DNA from: Chromera velia
Lineage: Eukaryota; Sar; Chromeraceae
Direction: 5' to 3'
Assembly (NCBI GenBank): GCA_018398765.1
Contig: JAHBMJ010001196.1
Coordinates: 913-30,912 of the forward strand
DNA: 30,000 bases
Shown here: piece after piece, positions 1-9,374 of the stretch
Layout of the letters: each line of letters opens with the position of its first letter
Position numbering within the stretch: the stretch's first letter is position 1
The notes under the pieces: model-generated
What the model was told of the DNA's origin: nothing
Databases searched by the model: none
The model's input: only the letters and a program-made list of their open reading frames with translations
Translations under genes and position numbers: made by a program

Positions 1-2833
1 CCCCCAACAGTGCACGGGCAATCGGCCTGACGTTGGCCTCCGAACAGAGCAGCTTCCTAAGGAGAGGTTGAACCATGGGAACACGCCGCCCACTTAAGCC
101 GGTCCATCCTCCCATGACAAGACGGGCCAAGCGCTGTCTAGATAGATGTTCGACTTGGAAGACCGAAGGCCTCACTCCGTTAGGAAAAACTCCCCCCCAT
201 CCTGCCTGCCCTCCCCTGCCCTGCCGGCCCTTTTTTTGCAAAGAACGGGAGGTAGCTACAAACCAGTCGTCCAACCATTCTTGTGCCTCCCTACCTCTGC
301 CTTCTACCGCGAGCTTTCTTTTTAATGCAGCTTTCTCTCCCGGGCCTGAAGGCACCCCCTTGATAGAGAAGAGTTCAGGAGCGAAAAGTCCTACCAACAG
401 CTTGACAGACCTCCACCAATCCCCATAAAGGCCGTCTTTGCAGAGATCTAAAAAGCTAGTGGGCACACAGTGGGATGTTAAGGAGAGGCTACATAAAAAA
501 CCCCCCACTCTTTTAGTCAAGTCTTAGATAGCCCGTATCGGGCAAAGGCCGGAGATAAAGAGGGAGAGGACACGAAACAAATTGCGGGGAAGGCCAAAAA
601 CCCATCTAACAAAACGTAGTTGCAAATCATCCAACGCTTTTATGTCTGCCTGACTGAGGGAAAACGCTTCTAGCCCGTAAAGGGCCACAAGAATCCACAG
701 GCCCCAAAAGAGCATAATTTTCGAAGTCGAGAAGAGACGACTAAGAGAAATACAAAGCCCAATGACCCCCCTGAGTGCCCTCTCTGCCACCCCCAGGCGA
801 TGTCTCACAGAGGAACAGAGAGATCCGCCTTCAAAAAAGGTGCAGCCTAAATATTTATACTGGTCTGTTCTCTCGACTTCTCTCCCTTTAAAGAAGATTG
901 GCTGACTAATATTCTCCTTGCTGCAGGAAAGCCTCATTACTTTTGTCTTTTTTAAATTGACCGTGAGGCCCCACATCCGACAATATTCCGCCAATTTATT
1001 CATTCTTGCTTGAAGCTCATGTGAAGAACGACTAAACAGAACAAGGTCATCAGCGTAACCGAGGCTTTTGAGAGGCTCGGGCCCCATACAGATCGTATCG
1101 TCCTGACTGACCCTGACTTTCTTTCTTTTCCTCTTCACCGCTACTTCGGTCTTCTTGTTCCCCTTCCCAATGCCACCCCCTCTCAATCTGCCTGCCCAAG
1201 GGTAGTCACGCGTTCTGCTTTCTATAGACCTCTCATCAGACACTGTTCCATCCTTCTCTAACTCTTCCCCCCCGAGCTCATCCTCTCGGTAAGCCGAGAG
1301 GCGGATGTGGCGGTGCAGATTATTAATGAACAGAAAGAAGAGCAGGAAAGAGAGAAGTTCACCCTGTTTCACCCCTGCCCCTTCCTGTATCTCCCTATCT
1401 GCACCATCGACCCTCGCCCAGACATCAAAGTACATAGCATGCACCATCAAAACATCATATTCCAACACACCCTCCTCCCGAAGCCGTCTCAGCAACAGAC
1501 CTCAAGGGACCTTATCAAACGCCTTAGAAAAGTCAACGAACGCAGCCAGAAGGGGGAGTTTCCGGGCTTTGGAGCTCACTACGAGTCCCACCAGCGCCGC
1601 AATGGCCTCCCTAGTCCCAACCCCCTTCCTGAACCCCAGCTGGCAGTTGTCTAATGAGGTCTGTTCTCTCAATCTCTCGTCCATCAGGAGGGCAAACAGT
1701 TTCACAAGCAAACACACAATGTGGATAGGTCTCCATTCCGAGCAGTCAGGAGAGGGGGGGCCTTTCGGAACCGGAACTACACGGATCAAATTCTAAAGAG
1801 ACGGCCAATAGGAATAATGATAAAATAAATTAAAGAGGACAAAAAGAAGGAAACGAGAAAGGGGAGAGGAGCTGAAACAAAGGTTAAGATGCCTGGGGGA
1901 AACGCCCCCAATTCCGTCAGCCTTACTCGTATTGATCGATCGGAGGGCACCAATAATCCTTTTATAAGAGAAGGCTGGGAGAGGAGGGGGGGAAGAGAGA
2001 AAGAAAGCAGGGGAAGCAACTGGAGGAGGAAGAAGCCCTTCACCCTCAAATACAGAGGCCCAGAAATCGGTAAAAGCCGCGGTGGTCGGTCTGTCTCCCC
2101 CACCTCTCGCACTGCTCGTTTCCCTCTTCCACCTCTAAATCGCCGAGGGGTCAGTCGCAGCCTCCCTTGCTAACCTTTCTGCTTGCCTGTTAGTGTGTTC
2201 AGTTTTTTTATGGGCAAACAGTCTCTTTCTTGTCCTGTGAAGGAATTCAAGCTTTCGCTTCGCACTCTGGGTGGGACCTCCCCGGTCACTTTCATCTGCC
2301 CCCCATATTCCTCCCAGGTCCTTCTATTCTCTCTCGGCCTCTCTCACCTCCCTTTGTTTAGCCGAACATTCCTCATCCCACCAGTCTGGCCGGGACGACT
2401 CCCGTTGACTTATGTCCTTTCTTTCTTTCTTGTTTTCCTTTCTGCCTCCCATCCTTACCCCTTCGGAATTCCCACTGGCTAGGCATGTTTGCCAGGAGTC
2501 AGAAATCTGTCGTAACTGATCTGTCAGAGAGACAGACATTGCATCTGATGAGGGCGGCTTGGGCGGAGGTTTTGGGGGATCGAAGAAGTGAGGAACAGCG
2601 TCTCCCCACTCCTACACTTGACGTAAACCCTCATCCTATAAGTTTAGCCCCCCATTCTCTGTGAACGCTTTCAGAGAGAGGGCTACCCCCATCAACTCAT
2701 CGTCGCAGACAGGGGTATATCTGCCTACTTCACCCAGATGAGAGAGAGGCCGGGAGAGGGATGAGTCAGAAATATTCATGGATAGACGAAGAGGGAGGAG
2801 AAGAGAAGTCAAGAGAAAGAGAGACAGCCACAT
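1..2833 (-). pseudogene. LINE ORF: linker, reverse transcriptase and C-terminal domain
   Basis: This is target-primed reverse transcriptase, which in a live LINE copies the element's RNA into nicked chromosomal DNA. RT motifs in order: a SKADGIGGVSPRHL start near 1905, KGPPSPDCSEWRPI (fingers), QLGFRKGVGTREA, FVDFSKAFDKVP ending at 1505, GVKQGELLSFLLF, GYADDLVLFSRS (catalytic YADD near 1050), and the thumb KYLGCTFFEGGS. After position 523 the same frame continues with GDWWRSVKLLVGLF and REAQEWLDDWF to the window edge. In-frame stops lie at 2636-2638, 2612-2614, 2324-2326, 2135-2137, 1793-1795, 1502-1504 and 524-526. The 1502 stop (TGA) falls in FDKVP*GLL, where related elements usually have Arg, so CGA to TGA is likely. 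No frameshift is needed across 2.8 kb. Confidence 0.88.
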
Positions 2834-3760
2834 GCTGCTTTGCGACCTCAGGACGTGACTCGACTACGTAAGAAGAGAGATAACAAAAAAGTAGAGGGTC
2901 AATCAAAGGAATGTCAATTACCGACTTAGACTTCCCACTCTTAAAGGTCCATACCCCAGTCAGTCTAACCTCCACCCCCCTTCTTTCATCCTTTAGGTAT
3001 AAACCGGCAGCTGGTAGGAAGTTAAACTTCTCACAAAGCGAGTGAAGGATCCAACGACCTGCTTCGTCAAGATTTGAACATAGAGACTTACGCGTGAATT
3101 CAAGTGAGTGTCCATCTGCATTCCTATTCCCTTTATACCCCGTCCCGGTTTCAGTGTCTATTTCCCTTTCCTACGTGACTCCTTTTGGGCACTCGCTAGC
3201 CAGGTGTGCATTCAGGTCCCCCATCACCATTCGCAGATCTGACAGGGGGGCAGCATATAACGCCTCCAACAATTCTTTCCTCTCTTCATTTACCCATTCT
3301 CTGGAACCTCTATGGTCCGAATTGGCATGCAGAAGATACACACCGAGGACGTGCAGCGTTCGGGTACGTGGACTATCTTTCCCCCCCCCCCCCCNCCCCC
3401 CCCCCCCTTTTCTTTTCTTGCACCTTGACCGTCAGTTTGACCAGGTCGGGCCCCACCAGTTCCCAGGTTGGATGGAGAACAGGAATTAACGAGTTCCTGA
3501 CAAAGATGCACATACCCCCTGTTCGTACATCCCGTTTGGCAGCTCTAGAGTGAACCCCCATTTTTTTTCTTTTCCATTCCATGTGACAGAAATTCTCCCC
3601 CGAGTGGAAGGCCGTGCGGACTTTTCCTGTAAGCATGCACGTCTTGGGAATCACGGCGATATCTATACCTGACAGCCAGCTCTCGAGAGAACCGCCCCCC
3701 AACTTTGTTTCTAAGGGTCCCATGTTGAGCGCACTTATAGTCAAACCGCTCCCCCTCCTT
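2766..3760 (-). pseudogene. LINE APE-type endonuclease domain
   Basis: Exonuclease-endonuclease-phosphatase fold, the target-nicking enzyme of most LINEs. The N-terminal half begins near LTISALNMGPLETKL (about 3755) and includes GGMCIFVRNSLIP. The C-terminal half contains VLGVYLLHANSDHRGSREWV, MGDLNAHLASECPKG and the late EVAKQHVAVSLSL segment that takes the place of the SDH motif. The two halves are in different frames, separated by a C-tract with an N (about 3380-3407); the true tract length is unknown, so this break may be an assembly artefact. One in-frame TAG lies at 3171-3173. A frame change between 2766 and 2833 separates this domain from the downstream linker and RT. Confidence 0.82.
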
Positions 3761-4710
3761 TTATTCTTGTTACTATGATTAACAAAAGATTCATGCAATT
3801 TCCCAGAGGCCATGCTACATGCTGACTGAGAAGAGGGAGAGGGACAGGGAGCATCAGAAATAGAATTGGGAGATGGAGGGAGGGAAGGAAGGGAAAGGGC
3901 AAATAGAAAAATAAAAGGAGAGGGAAAGAGGGCAGCGGAAGAGGAAAGGGAAGGAGGGGAGGCGGAGGGGGAGGGGGACGGGGGAGGTGGAAAGTTGTCT
4001 CTCTTACATCTTTTCTCAACCCAAAAAGATGTCTGAAGGAAGGGAGGAACAGCAGCTGCCCCTACCCAGAACGTTCTATCCCACCCAGTCTTAACCACTT
4101 CATATTCCCTCCTCTTTCCCTTCCCCTCCCTCACATTCATGATACGAGTGATTAGCCCCCCGCCCTCCCCCGGCAAGGGGAAAGGCTCCTCCTTCTCTGC
4201 CTGCACCTCCTCCTCGGTGCTGTAGAGGAAGTCAGGGCATCTGCCTCCTCTTAGGGCGCCTCCACATGCGGAACACAGTTTTTTTCTTCTCCCCCAAAGC
4301 CCTCTCCATAGTCTCTCCCTCTCTCTGAGTCTTCTGGCAATCTTCTTATCAGCATTTCTCCTGTGTTTCTCAAGAATGTCTCAGGGGGAGGTCTCAGAAA
4401 TATCGAGAGCCCCTGTGATCCCCGCTTCCCCAACCGTGGGAAGGCTGTAGTGAAGGCATGAGGGGGGGACAGGAGAAGCAAAGCGTGGGGACGATGGTGG
4501 AGCAGCGAGCAAAGGCTCCTCACATGGGGAGATGACCTGGGCCTCCCGACATTCAGGCTTAACTGTATCTTGCACGTGCATTTCTGGGGTGGGAGGGGGA
4601 AGAGGAGGCAAAAGGAGAGAGGGAAGAAATGATGAGGAGATAGGAGAAGAAGAAAAAGAAAAAGACGGGAGGGGTGGAGAAGGGAAAGACAGATCAAGAG
4701 GAGAAACAGT
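3761..4710 (-). pseudogene. LINE N-terminal segment with CxxC cluster
   Basis: The frame of the endonuclease N-half extends upstream to about 4710. It runs through a Ser/Pro-rich stretch, a basic stretch (KHRRNADKKIARRLRERER), a possible zinc-binding cluster (CSACGGALRGGRCPDF, about 4275-4230), an acidic patch, a second Ser/Pro low-complexity tract and then the endonuclease. One in-frame TGA lies at 4381-4383 (SETSP*DILEKH), again where CGA to TGA is likely. LINE N-termini or ORF1s often hold nucleic-acid-binding zinc knuckles, so an RNA/DNA-binding role is inferred. I do not recognise a specific family. The frame stays open right up to the palindrome at 4711. Confidence 0.55.
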
Positions 4711-4986
4711 TTTATCGCGGAAACAGTTTTTTCAGACTTGCAACATGTTTCTGATAATATTTGTAAAGTCTGTACAAATTTTCAAGTTCATACGCGTGAC
4801 CGATTACGTTTACAAAAAATATGAAAATTCAAAGTCGGGCGGCCCTGGAAAACGAATCCTGACTTTGAATTTTCATATTTTTTGCAAACGTAATCGGTGG
4901 CGCGTACGAACTTGAAAATTTGTACAAACTTTACAAAGATTATCAGAAACATATCGCAAGTCTTAAAAGACTATTTGCACGAAAAA
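4711..4986. repeat. 276-bp near-perfect palindrome (MITE-like foldback)
   Basis: Two inverted arms of about 128 bp (4711-4838 and 4859-4986) surround a spacer of about 20 bp. The inner 105 bp (4734-4838 against 4859-4963) differ by only a few substitutions; the outer 23 bp match at about 75%. There is no coding potential: the frame crossing it simply reads the repeat. Foldback or MITE DNA elements have this shape. A clear target-site duplication was not found. It sits at the 5' border of the LINE, so it may have inserted into the LINE or truncated it. Confidence 0.85.
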
Positions 4987-5721
4987 AATATTTTTTATAT
5001 TTGCAATCAGAATCGTAATCGTGCTAAATTGAGTTTCACTTAGTATACCTCTTGGAACATGTTGGAGCCTCTCTTCCCACTACAATCAGAAAGAGGCTTG
5101 AAAGAGAGGTAAAACAAAGCTTTGAAGAGGAAAAATGAGGTAGAAATGGCTGAGATTGGTGGTGTCGCTTATTTTTTGTCTGACCTACGAAATAACTGGT
5201 TCTGTTTCCTCTCAGTTCTACCCAGATCCTTGGTGTTCAATCAGACTGAGTTTACACATCTAGTAGTCCTTTCCGTGTACGGCCATTAGAGCCTTGCATC
5301 TATTTGCGTTCCTACCTTTTAGGAACAGTGTTGCAGTGGATGGACGGAGGAGGAGCTTCTACACCTCTGGCATACTTTTGGCCTTCATTCGTTGTTTTCC
5401 GGAACGGAACTCCCTAGAGCCTCCTGTTTCGTTTCTTTGGGTGGCACGGCGGTTTCTCTGGAGTGTGGGCCTCCGCTTCTGTCGCTTACGGTGGCTTGTC
5501 ATCGCTTGTCTGGCTGGTGTTGTCCTCGACTCCAGCTTCAAAGGGAGAGTCATTATAACGATTGTGTTGATAGAAGTCCCTTCGTCCAGCGTTAGGGTGT
5601 GAACAAGCCCATTACAGTGTGTGTCTCCCTTTATTACCTTTTATCCACCGTCAGAGTGTGAACCTCCCTTAATCTATGTGGAGAGCCCTGGGCCTTCAGA
5701 TTATGAACCCATTATAAACCC
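4987..5721. other. Unassigned intergenic DNA
   Basis: No convincing gene is visible. The longest frame (102 codons, 5294-5602) has no recognisable motif. Around 5588-5680 there are two loosely related copies of a motif ending GTGTGAAC (CGTTAGGGTGTGAAC and CGTCAGAGTGTGAAC). Confidence 0.5.
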
Positions 5722-5739
5722 CATCAGTAGGTTAACTCA
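5722..5739 (+). repeat. Left terminal inverted repeat
   Basis: CATCAGTAGGTTAACTCA, inverted match (17/18) to 14431-14448. Similarity stops outside these bases, which places the element boundary here. CCC lies immediately outside. Confidence 0.75.
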
Positions 5740-5740
5740 C

Positions 5741-5912
5741 TAATGATTAGTGACTGATTAAGGTAAAGCAATAATCATTAGTAGGTCATTAAATAATTTT
5801 AATAATGATTATTGACATACTGTTAGAGAAACGCATAATGATTATGAGAAGCACCTATTCAGAACAATCATTATCCATTCATAAGAAACATCTAATCAGA
5901 CTAATCATTATT
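5741..5912. repeat. Left subterminal TAATCATTA repeats
   Basis: About six copies of TAATGATTA or its reverse lie at 5741-5749, 5772-5780, 5803-5812, 5836-5845, 5866-5874 and 5902-5911. Two sit in longer palindromes: CACTAATGATTAGTG (5738-5752) and CATAATGATTATG (5834-5846). They are probably binding sites for the element's transposase or partner protein. Confidence 0.7.
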
Positions 5913-5922
5913 CACATGTTTT

Positions 5923-6480
5923 TTATGAATATGTATCAATCCAGCCACGCAGCTTCTTTCGTCCCTCTTTTCCGCAAAGGAAATCTGGCATAATGTGAAT
6001 GTGATCAGCTACCGAGTCAGTCGGAAGAATAGCATACTGTCCAAGCTCAGTATACTTACACCATGGAATTAATTTTGCACGAGGCCACACTTCAGTCGCG
6101 TGGAACTCAAGTTTTTTCCACAAACGGAGGGAAACGAAATTCGCATTCAATTGGTACAGCTCCCGAAGATCTGAACTCAAATCATGAAGCTGCATACCAG
6201 GTTGTGGCACGACACTGAAGATAAGACGAAGCCGCCCACCCACAACAGAATCCCCCCCCTGTACATATGGAAAAGACTGCAACGGAACACCCCTGAACGA
6301 CGTGCGAAGATCGTACAGCACGTCATCAAAGACTGCTGTGTTGCTGATCATTCCCCGATACCCTGAAAACCATGCACGAAAAGAGATGGCTTCTTCCTTC
6401 AAGTCATCTACAACCCCCCCCTCAATCTGCTCAGGCTGCGATATACTTCGGAGCATGCATTTCTTCAACGTGTTTTTCTT
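5923..6480 (-). CDS. Transposase C-terminal exon (Plavaka/CACTA-like)
   Basis: About 185 codons ending in WIDTYS-stop at 5923, just inside the left subterminal repeats. It resembles the C-terminal region of Plavaka-type transposases: an RLRLIFSVVPQPG strand, a mid segment rich in charged and aromatic residues, then YAILPTDSVADHIHIMPDF, comparable to the family's 'IP...I...CHLIP.FG' pattern (recalled, not searched). The upstream neighbour ends in a different frame. A 30-nt segment with GT...AG ends (6481-6510, minus strand) would join the two in phase 0, so either a tiny intron or a frame slip separates them. Function inferred: part of the excision/integration enzyme of the element. Confidence 0.5.
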   Translation of the reverse strand, partial: KKNTLKKCMLRSISQPEQIEGGVVDDLKEEAISFRAWFSGYRGMISNTAVFDDVLYDLRTSFRGVPLQSFPYVQGGDSVVGGRLRLIFSVVPQPGMQLHDLSSDLRELYQLNANFVSLRLWKKLEFHATEVWPRAKLIPWCKYTELGQYAILPTDSVADHIHIMPDFLCGKEGRKKLRGWIDTYS

Positions 6481-6495
6481 CTGGAAGACTCCAGA

Positions 6496-7908
6496 TCAAA
6501 AAACACGCACCGAACACTTTGCCTCAATCTCTTCTGCGACTGACTTCACCTTCTGTTCTCGCTCGTCTGCAGGACCTGAATGTCGCAGCACAACAGTCAG
6601 AAGAAAAGAGGCGAGAAGAGAAGAAATTTCTTTTCCTCCTCCAATCGCGCGCTCTCCAGTGACGGAGAGAGGGAGAGACATTTCGCCAACCAACCCAAAT
6701 ACCTGTTTCTCCACTCTCTTGCACAGCTCTCTTAACCGCCTTCGACGTCTCTCTACGTCTCTAGATGAAAAAACTTCTTGCAGCTGCTCAAGCAAATGCA
6801 TACGGTCACAGAGCGACTTCCTTCCTCCAAATTCTTTGGGAGAGATGCATGAAAGGAACTTGTACATAGATGAGTGCCCTTTCTCGAAAGCTTCAGTGTT
6901 TCCCATCAATAATTGCGCATGCTGCCTCACCTGATCTGTCATGTGGAAGCCCACATTGTGCGGTTTGATCTTTTTCCCCCCTTCCTTTATTACACTCAAA
7001 TCATTTAAGAGGTTCATCATGCTTTCTTGAGTCTTCTTTGCCTCCTGACCAAATGAATTCAGAGCAGTTTCTGTCCAAACTGTCCTACAAAGAGAACAAA
7101 CCACAGAGGCATTTCGAGCAAACACTTCCATTCGCGAGACAGGGACAGGCGGGACGCTTAGGTCGGGGTTTTCTCGCTTTCCAAGATTGGCGAGGGCAAA
7201 AGGGGCTGCGCACAGGAATTCTTTTCTCTGCTTCGCTGTGAATCTGTTCCAATTGCTCACGTCTGAGAAGAGGAATGTGGTCATTTCGTTGTGGAGCTCT
7301 TTAAGAGCCTGCTGTGCTTCTGGGGTGTCCTCTTCCTCCGGCAGTTTGGTGCTCGGCCAAAACCCCAAGCACACCTTCCTTAACGCGCTTTGCATCAGGT
7401 TGAGGTCAAAAAAGGTACTGGAGAGATACATTGGGGTGAGACGCTTTTTTGCCATTCCATCCCTGTTAAACACGGCAAGCAATAAGCCTCTCTCTGGCTC
7501 TTCCTTTGCTACCGACGGTGGGATCAAGGCAGTGAAAGTGTCTGAAAAGAAATCACCTGTGTTTGGATGAGGTCCGTACACCCTTTCCAGGGTAGCCGCC
7601 TCCCCAGATCCCCCACTGCCCTCCCCGGCCGCTTTTCTCTGGTATACCTGTTCTGGGTGTGTCTTAATGCTACGATGACCTTTCGGCCAGCGTAGACAAG
7701 TGCATGTGATCATGTGTTGCAAAGCGTCAAGGGGCTGGCGATAGAAGAGAGTGAACTCTCTCTGCTCTTTCATCTTTTGGTTGACCAGACGCTCGTTTCG
7801 AAAAGTCTTTGCATGAAAGGGTGGGACCTCAGCGACGACCCCCTGCCCTACCATATTTCTGTACTCGGCCTGAAATTTCTCTCTTAACATTCTTACAGCT
7901 TGCCGCAT
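6496..7908 (-). CDS. Transposase core region (Plavaka/CACTA-like)
   Basis: A 470-codon open frame, the longest in the window, beginning MRQAVRMLREKF. Around residues 110-185 it has RVYGPHPNTGDFFSDTF, then LLLAVFNRDGMAKKRLTPMYLS and LGFWPSTKL. This matches the pattern of Plavaka/Tnp2-type transposases, in which a catalytic Asp is followed by a 'PVYLxxGN' strand and 'GYLP'. Around residues 310-345, KPHNVGFHMTDQVRQHAQLL followed by NTEAFEKGHSSMYK fits the late 'KxHxxxH...TExxE..H' block that carries the final acidic residue. The CxxC region typical of the middle of the family is reduced to VVCSLCRTVW. Its true 5' boundary is probably an acceptor just upstream of 7908 (CCCAG|GGG). Assignment rests on motif order only. 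Confidence 0.5.
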   Translation of the reverse strand: MRQAVRMLREKFQAEYRNMVGQGVVAEVPPFHAKTFRNERLVNQKMKEQREFTLFYRQPLDALQHMITCTCLRWPKGHRSIKTHPEQVYQRKAAGEGSGGSGEAATLERVYGPHPNTGDFFSDTFTALIPPSVAKEEPERGLLLAVFNRDGMAKKRLTPMYLSSTFFDLNLMQSALRKVCLGFWPSTKLPEEEDTPEAQQALKELHNEMTTFLFSDVSNWNRFTAKQRKEFLCAAPFALANLGKRENPDLSVPPVPVSRMEVFARNASVVCSLCRTVWTETALNSFGQEAKKTQESMMNLLNDLSVIKEGGKKIKPHNVGFHMTDQVRQHAQLLMGNTEAFEKGHSSMYKFLSCISPKEFGGRKSLCDRMHLLEQLQEVFSSRDVERRRRRLRELCKRVEKQVFGLVGEMSLPLSVTGERAIGGGKEISSLLASFLLTVVLRHSGPADEREQKVKSVAEEIEAKCSVRVF

Positions 7909-7997
7909 CCCCTGGGCATTGATTTGTACCTACTTTTAGTTTTAGGTCTCTATAGTGTATTTATAAGAGTTTATGAAATGAATTTAGGATAAAAAAC

Positions 7998-8294
7998 TTA
8001 ACTTTCTGGATCTTTTTTGGGGCAAAAACATTTCTTGTTCTTTACTGCCTGCCCACACTCACACTTTCTGGCCGCGGCTCGTTTTTTCTTGTTTGTGAGA
8101 GCCCAAAAACAGTCAGTATTCGGCTCATGGCAGCGGACATGTGCCTTGCAGCACTGTGGGTGCATGTCTTTCCTGAACGGTCGGCCAATTGGGAGAACCA
8201 TTTTTATGTTGGACACGTTAGGCACTGTTGATGGAACTGCCGTTTCAGTTTGGCAAGTAGTGAAGCCTCCACACTCCCATACTCACTTTCCACA
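7998..8294 (-). CDS. Cys/His-rich segment in the transposon (possible exon)
   Basis: An open frame of roughly 95 codons with VWECGGFTTCQ at its start and, near the end, MHPQCCKAHVRCHEPNTDCF and KCECGQAVKNKKCFCP, giving more than ten Cys. The spacing suggests metal binding, though no named zinc finger is recognised. An in-frame stop bounds it upstream and TAA ends it at 7998. A strong donor-like GTGAGT lies at about 8297-8302 on the same strand, so splicing here is possible. It could be an exon of the transposase, a small accessory protein or the tail of another gene. Confidence 0.35.
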
Positions 8295-8381
8295 GCGAAA
8301 ACATACTTGACAGACATGAGCCCAGACAAGGGCCAACTGTCCTGTCCAAACGCAATCTGGTCCCGTCATCAGTCGCTCACG

Positions 8382-9205
8382 CTACGAAGGCCCCCACTGG
8401 AGAAGTGTCTCTACGGACGAGGTCTCCTCTGTCTGCAAAGAATAATCATAGATCAGTTGTTCATCTATCAGCTGCTGGTGTTGCATTCAACTAAACAGTC
8501 AGACAGAGCGAAAAAGAGATTTAGATCACGTTACTCTGTCAACACAAGTACGCAAGCAACTAAAAAGAATCAATTAATAAGATGGCAAGAAGGAATTCAG
8601 AAGATGACACAATCAAGCATATATTGATAAAGCAATCAAAGCAAAATGTCTATACTTGTTTGCGTACCTGACAATTTCCGCGAGCAATGAAGGATCCCCG
8701 CACAGGAGTCTTCTCAATGGTCAGAGTGAGGGGCGGGCTCTTAAAAACAGCCCATCGAGCTGCAAAGAGACCCATCATCCAATCAACTTCAGCCTCCATC
8801 AAAACTCTTCCGGGCACAACAGCAAGAACAAACACTTCCACTGTGTCTGTTTTCAATGGTTTCAGCCAGGGGGTGGGGTCAGTGGGGTTGAAGTGGTACT
8901 TCCACTCCAGGAATCTTTCCTTCCCTCTGCCCCACGCACGGGCATCCGCCACATCACCTGCAGTCACAGTTTCCAGGTCTGCAAGGCCCGATCCACAGTA
9001 GATCCGCTTCGTGTCCCCTTCCTCAGTGTTGCCTTTTATTCCATAAACAACGCCATCTCCCTTCAAGACCTGCCGGGAACGCAACAATGAATCCCGGTCT
9101 TTCAAGGTCCTCACCAGAAAGTCAAAGGAGAGAAAGAGAAGCCGAGTCTCCCCACTCGAAAATCCATTCCAAACAGTGATCAACTCCGGAGGCAGGTCCA
9201 TGTCA
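8382..9205 (-). CDS. GIY-YIG-like nuclease domain protein inside the transposon
   Basis: The main exon runs from 9205 (after the acceptor TTTGTAG) to 8668 (before the donor GTACGC). A second exon, 8432-8382, follows in phase 0 after the acceptor CTTTGCAG and ends in TAG. An internal ATG at 9201 would give 194 aa. Near residue 55 is GVVYGIKGN and then KRIYCGSGLA, which fits the 'GIY ... YIG' halves with normal spacing. An Arg-rich segment (DARAWGRG) and a later Glu in VLMEAEVDWMMGLF fit the Arg and Glu positions of GIY-YIG nucleases. GIY-YIG domains cut DNA in homing endonucleases, UvrC and Penelope elements. Here the gene is surrounded by transposase segments on the same strand. It may be a separate gene or part of a long spliced transposase. 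Confidence 0.42.
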
Positions 9206-9374
9206 CTACAAATAGGCAGAACGAGAGAGAAAGTGATGCGACATCTAAGGAAACAATGGCAAAAAGCTTGAAATCGAAACCCACGTTTGTTCCCCCCTGC
9301 TCCTAAGTCAAGCAACACATGAAAAAAAGTGCTGAAAACAAACAAATTTCAAGCTTTTAACCGTCGGGTTTCGT

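Larger units (their letters stand above)
1..4710 (-). mobile_element. Decayed non-LTR retrotransposon (LINE), APE-endonuclease type
   Basis: Read on the minus strand, the order is a Ser/Pro-rich N-terminal segment, an APE-like endonuclease, a linker and a reverse transcriptase, then a C-terminal extension still open at position 1, so the 3' end lies outside the window. Seen: GDLNAH at about 3204-3221, WWDEECSAKQREVREAERE in the linker (stop at 2324), VPVPKG, DFSKAFDKVP, and YADDLVLF in the RT. From 2833 to 1 everything is in one reading frame, broken only by single stop codons, so the copy is mutated but little rearranged. Its 5' side ends at a 276-bp palindrome at 4711. No poly-A tail or target-site duplication can be judged. 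The clade within APE-type LINEs is not assigned. Confidence 0.9.

Noticed and set aside
3380-3407. Poly-C/G tract with N as a biological feature
   Set aside because: It contains an undetermined base and sits in the middle of the LINE endonuclease; sequencing or assembly uncertainty is the simplest reading.
5294-5602. 102-codon frame as a gene
   Set aside because: No motif, no splice context and no conserved-looking segment; a similar-length overlapping frame exists on the other strand.
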